Source: Terriglobia bacterium (GTDB lineage Bacteria; Acidobacteriota; Terriglobia; UBA7540). Taken from it: a DNA stretch of 6,622 nt. The DNA is taken from assembly GCA_030040455.1 (NCBI GenBank), contig JASHTR010000257.1, positions 1 through 6,622 on the forward strand, written 5' to 3'. Below the pieces are notes generated by a model, which saw nothing but the letters and a program-made list of their open reading frames with translations, was not told where the DNA came from and made no database searches. The stretch's first letter is position 1. Every line of letters starts with the position of its first letter. Position numbers and translations under genes: made by a program. Shown here piece by piece: positions 4,042 to 6,622 of this stretch.

Positions 4042-6622
4042 ATGCGGATCGTGGGTCAGCAGGACTCAAAGAGCTTGTTCACTTTAATCGAAAGGTTCGC
4101 CAGAACGCACGGCACCTTGCTGGTGCTTGTGACGGTTCTGCTGGTCTCCGTTCGAGGCCAAGCACAAATAGACCGTGCCGGCCTGACCGGTACAGTAACA
4201 GATCCTTCCGGTCTTGTACTGCCCGGCGCGCGTGTCACGGCAGTCCAAAATGTGACGGGGTTGCGGCGGGTGGCGATTACATCCGGCCGTGGAACCTACG
4301 ATTTTCCGGAACTGCCGGTTGGGATCTATACCGTAACATTCAGCCACAATGGGTTCCAAGTTTTGATTTTTAGGAACGTGGTGGAGGCGGTGGAGCATAC
4401 AAGCACCTTAAATGTGGTGCTTAAGGTTGTAGGCGGCAGGGAGCAGATTGAGGTTCCGGAGAGCACGATGCAACTGGACGAAACCTCGGACATGCTGGGA
4501 GCGCACATCGGGAGCAAGCAGGTGAGCGAGCTGCTCCTCAATGGCCGCAACTGGGCCACGCTGACCGAGCTCGCTCCTCTCGCGGTGGACACGAACTATA
4601 ACAGCAGCAGCAACCAGAGGAGTATCCGTGTTGCCGGGCGGGGACGCGACGACAACAATTTTACCTATGATGGCATCGACGCTACGAACATCATCAATCA
4701 GGCCCAGCAACCTTACGTGCGTTTAGCCATACCTCTGGACACGATCCAGGAATTTCGTGTCGTATCCATGCTGGCCACCGCAGAAAGCGGGGCCACGGCC
4801 GGGGCCCAGATGGCGGTGACGTCAGCGTCGGGCACCAATCAGTTTCACGGCAGCGCTTTCGACTTTCTTCGCAATGACGTTTTCGATGCGCGCAGTTTTA
4901 TTGATCCCACCAAACCACCGTTCCGCTTGAACCAGTTCGGAGGAAGCTTGGGTGGACCGATCGTCCATAACAAAACCTTTTTTTTTGCCGCCTATGAGGG
5001 TTATCGGCAAACGCTGGGGCAGACCTTGTTGGGCTTCGTTCCAACCGAGACGTTTCGGGAGCAAGTGGCCGCTCAGTCTCCCGTGCTGGCTCCCATCCTC
5101 AATGCCTACCCGCTTGGGCAAGCCCCCGTTGCGGGCAACCCCGACGCGGCGGAATTCGAAGGGAATGGCTGGCAGTTGGGGAATGAGGACTCCGGGATGG
5201 CGCGCATCGATCACAGCTTCTCGGACACGACAACCGCTTTTATACGGGTGAACGTGGATAAAGCCGTTAGCAGTGTGCCGCTGGCCAGTTCGGGACAATA
5301 CCTCAGTGATCGGCAGGTCTTAACCTCTTCACCCGATAACGCCGTCATCGAGCTGATGCACGTTTTCTCGCCGACGCTGGTGAACGAAGCGAAGCTCGGC
5401 TTCAATCGCAGCACGGCCAACACCGTCGACGTAAACCAGACCGGCTCTCTCTATTCAATCTCGGTTCCAGGCTTTACGACTCTGAACAATAATCGCGTGA
5501 GTATCGGGGCCGGCAACACATTCGGGGGCATCGATAATCTCACCGAGGTCAGGGGACGTAACGTGATAAAAGCTGGCGTGGAGATTCGTCGAATCCAGAT
5601 GAATCAGGGCAAGACCGCCAGCGGCACTGTCTCCTATGCTTCCACGGCTGCTTTTGAGGTGAATGACGTGAACACCGCTACGTATACTCAAGCTCAGCCG
5701 ATCAATGGTCTGCGCAAAACAATGTACTTTGGCTACTTTCAGGATGAATTTAAGTGGAGATCGGACTTAACTTTAAACCTGGGGGCGCGTTACAGCTTTT
5801 TCAATATTTTCCACGAAGTGTACAGCCGTCCCAACCCCTTTGACTTCAACACTTGTGGACCTGGTGGCTTTTGCGGCGTGGGAGCGAGTTTCGGTCAGCC
5901 AAACTACTACGACCTTGATCCCCGTATTGCGCTCGCTTGGGCGCCCTCCTGGCTTGGCGCGAATACGGTCATTCGCTCGGGCTTCGGGACCTATCACCAG
6001 GATGGTCAACTGGACGATCAGAACGTACCGGAGTCCAATGAAGTAGAGAACTTTTCTCTCTCGCAAACACAGGCCCCCGACCTAAGTTATCCGATTGCTC
6101 CTTTTTTGAACGACGTCACCGGCATTGTCTCTCCCTCCGCCATGGACCGCCGCCGCAAGGACATGTATGTAAGCCAATGGGGGCTTTCAGTCCAGCATAC
6201 GCTCCCTCACGCCATCGTTGGAACTGCATCCTACGCTGGCAGCAAGGGCACACACCTGCTGACCCTTTCCTACGTCAACGTCATCGATCCGCTCACCGGA
6301 GAGCGCCCTTACCCTCAGTTCGGCCAAATCGCCTGGCGCGGAAACGACAGCAACAGCACGTTTGAGGGTTTGAGTTTAAGCCTTCAGCGCGCTTTCCGTG
6401 GAGGCCTGCTGTTCTCTACGAATTACACCTGGTCGCATGAGATTGACGACGGCTCTATGGGCAGCGGGGACGGCGATTCGATTACTCCTGAAAACGTGGC
6501 CTGCCGGGCATGTGACCGCGCCAGCGGCATCTGGGACGTCCGGCACGTCCTGAGTGCGAGCGCCGTTTACGAGCTTCCCTTCGGTTCCGGCAAACCCCAC
6601 CTGAGCCAGCCGGGAATGTTGC
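4042..6622 (+). CDS. TonB-dependent-receptor-like outer-membrane protein with carboxypeptidase-regulatory-like domain (Oar-like), 3' end outside window
   Basis: The frame from ATG 4042 is open for 860 codons to the window edge. AAGGA lies at 4031-4035, six bases upstream. Residues 1-42 look like a long signal peptide: a hydrophobic core TLLVLVTVLLVSV at 25-37, then RGQAQ. Residues 46-130 form a carboxypeptidase-regulatory-like beta-sandwich (LTGTVTDPSG at 48-57, PGARVTAVQN at 61-70, SGRGTYDFPELPVGIYTVTF at 81-100). Residues about 134-265 are the plug, with LLLNGRNWATLTELAP, RSIRVAGRGRDDNNFTYDGI and 'IQEFRV' at 235-240. The barrel follows, with landmarks such as NQFGGSLGGPI at 297-307, NKTFFFAAYEG at 310-320 and DVRHVLSASAVYELPFG near the end. 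Related acidobacterial proteins are usually about 1,000-1,200 residues, so perhaps 150-300 are missing. They are thought to transport or bind large substrates, mainly glycans or peptides, powered by TonB. The substrate here is unknown, and no SusD-like partner is visible in the window. No frameshift or internal stop was found on reading every codon from 4042 on. Confidence 0.92.
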   Translation, partial: MRIVGQQDSKSLFTLIERFARTHGTLLVLVTVLLVSVRGQAQIDRAGLTGTVTDPSGLVLPGARVTAVQNVTGLRRVAITSGRGTYDFPELPVGIYTVTFSHNGFQVLIFRNVVEAVEHTSTLNVVLKVVGGREQIEVPESTMQLDETSDMLGAHIGSKQVSELLLNGRNWATLTELAPLAVDTNYNSSSNQRSIRVAGRGRDDNNFTYDGIDATNIINQAQQPYVRLAIPLDTIQEFRVVSMLATAESGATAGAQMAVTSASGTNQFHGSAFDFLRNDVFDARSFIDPTKPPFRLNQFGGSLGGPIVHNKTFFFAAYEGYRQTLGQTLLGFVPTETFREQVAAQSPVLAPILNAYPLGQAPVAGNPDAAEFEGNGWQLGNEDSGMARIDHSFSDTTTAFIRVNVDKAVSSVPLASSGQYLSDRQVLTSSPDNAVIELMHVFSPTLVNEAKLGFNRSTANTVDVNQTGSLYSISVPGFTTLNNNRVSIGAGNTFGGIDNLTEVRGRNVIKAGVEIRRIQMNQGKTASGTVSYASTAAFEVNDVNTATYTQAQPINGLRKTMYFGYFQDEFKWRSDLTLNLGARYSFFNIFHEVYSRPNPFDFNTCGPGGFCGVGASFGQPNYYDLDPRIALAWAPSWLGANTVIRSGFGTYHQDGQLDDQNVPESNEVENFSLSQTQAPDLSYPIAPFLNDVTGIVSPSAMDRRRKDMYVSQWGLSVQHTLPHAIVGTASYAGSKGTHLLTLSYVNVIDPLTGERPYPQFGQIAWRGNDSNSTFEGLSLSLQRAFRGGLLFSTNYTWSHEIDDGSMGSGDGDSITPENVACRACDRASGIWDVRHVLSASAVYELPFGSGKPHLSQPGML

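Noticed and set aside
3857..4087. 76-codon plus-strand frame between the VapC remnant and the receptor
   Set aside because: It overlaps the receptor start, has no Shine-Dalgarno sequence or recognisable domain, and covers the hairpin and the -10 candidate; most likely non-coding.
4978..4986. Nine-T tract in the receptor gene as a phase-variation site
   Set aside because: It encodes the NKTFFF motif that is conserved in this receptor family, so the run is explained by protein constraint; the frame is intact on both sides.

Overview
The window looks like a piece of an Acidobacteriota chromosome (Bryobacterales/Solibacter-like is a guess). The main reason is the large outer-membrane protein at the right end. 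It has a carboxypeptidase-regulatory-like domain, a TonB plug and a beta-barrel, in the Oar-like arrangement that is strongly expanded in that phylum. The moderately GC-rich, Shine-Dalgarno-variable sequence and the particular Phd/VapC style fit as well. This assignment rests on recognising protein style, not on a search.

Layout from left to right. Positions 1-91 hold degenerate AT-rich direct and inverted repeats in front of a small EVE-domain (PUA-like fold) protein (92-547, +). Two minus-strand genes then converge on it. The upstream gene is an aldehyde dehydrogenase of the alpha-ketoglutaric-semialdehyde type (1776-3233). Downstream of it is a divergent peptidase-U32-like TIM-barrel protein (682-1617). 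The 158-bp gap between them is filled with small REP-like palindromes. A strong consensus promoter (TTGACA, 18 bp, CATAAT) reads leftward into the dehydrogenase and lies within or beside a tandem 13/14-bp repeat.

Divergent from that promoter is a Phd/YefM-type antitoxin (3381-3662, +). It overlaps the start of a VapC (PIN-domain) toxin by 10 bases. The toxin is broken: its N-terminus and its C-terminus are both recognisable, but the middle is missing and the frames do not match (3653-3852). The antitoxin is therefore probably an orphan.

After an intergenic region with a hairpin and a TATAAT box comes the TonB-dependent-receptor-like gene. It starts at 4042 and is open to the window end (860 codons, no stop), so it is truncated by the window, not by mutation.

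Functionally, the two minus-strand genes may form a small catabolic operon whose dehydrogenase makes 2-oxoglutarate from sugar-acid or hydroxyproline breakdown. The receptor is a likely surface protein for uptake or adhesion. The EVE protein and the decayed toxin-antitoxin pair look like accessory genes. I saw no CRISPR array, RNA gene, insertion sequence or clearly new multi-gene system here. The most informative observations are the collapsed VapC gene, the cysteine-less U32-like protein beside a KGSA-type dehydrogenase, and the repeat-embedded promoter.
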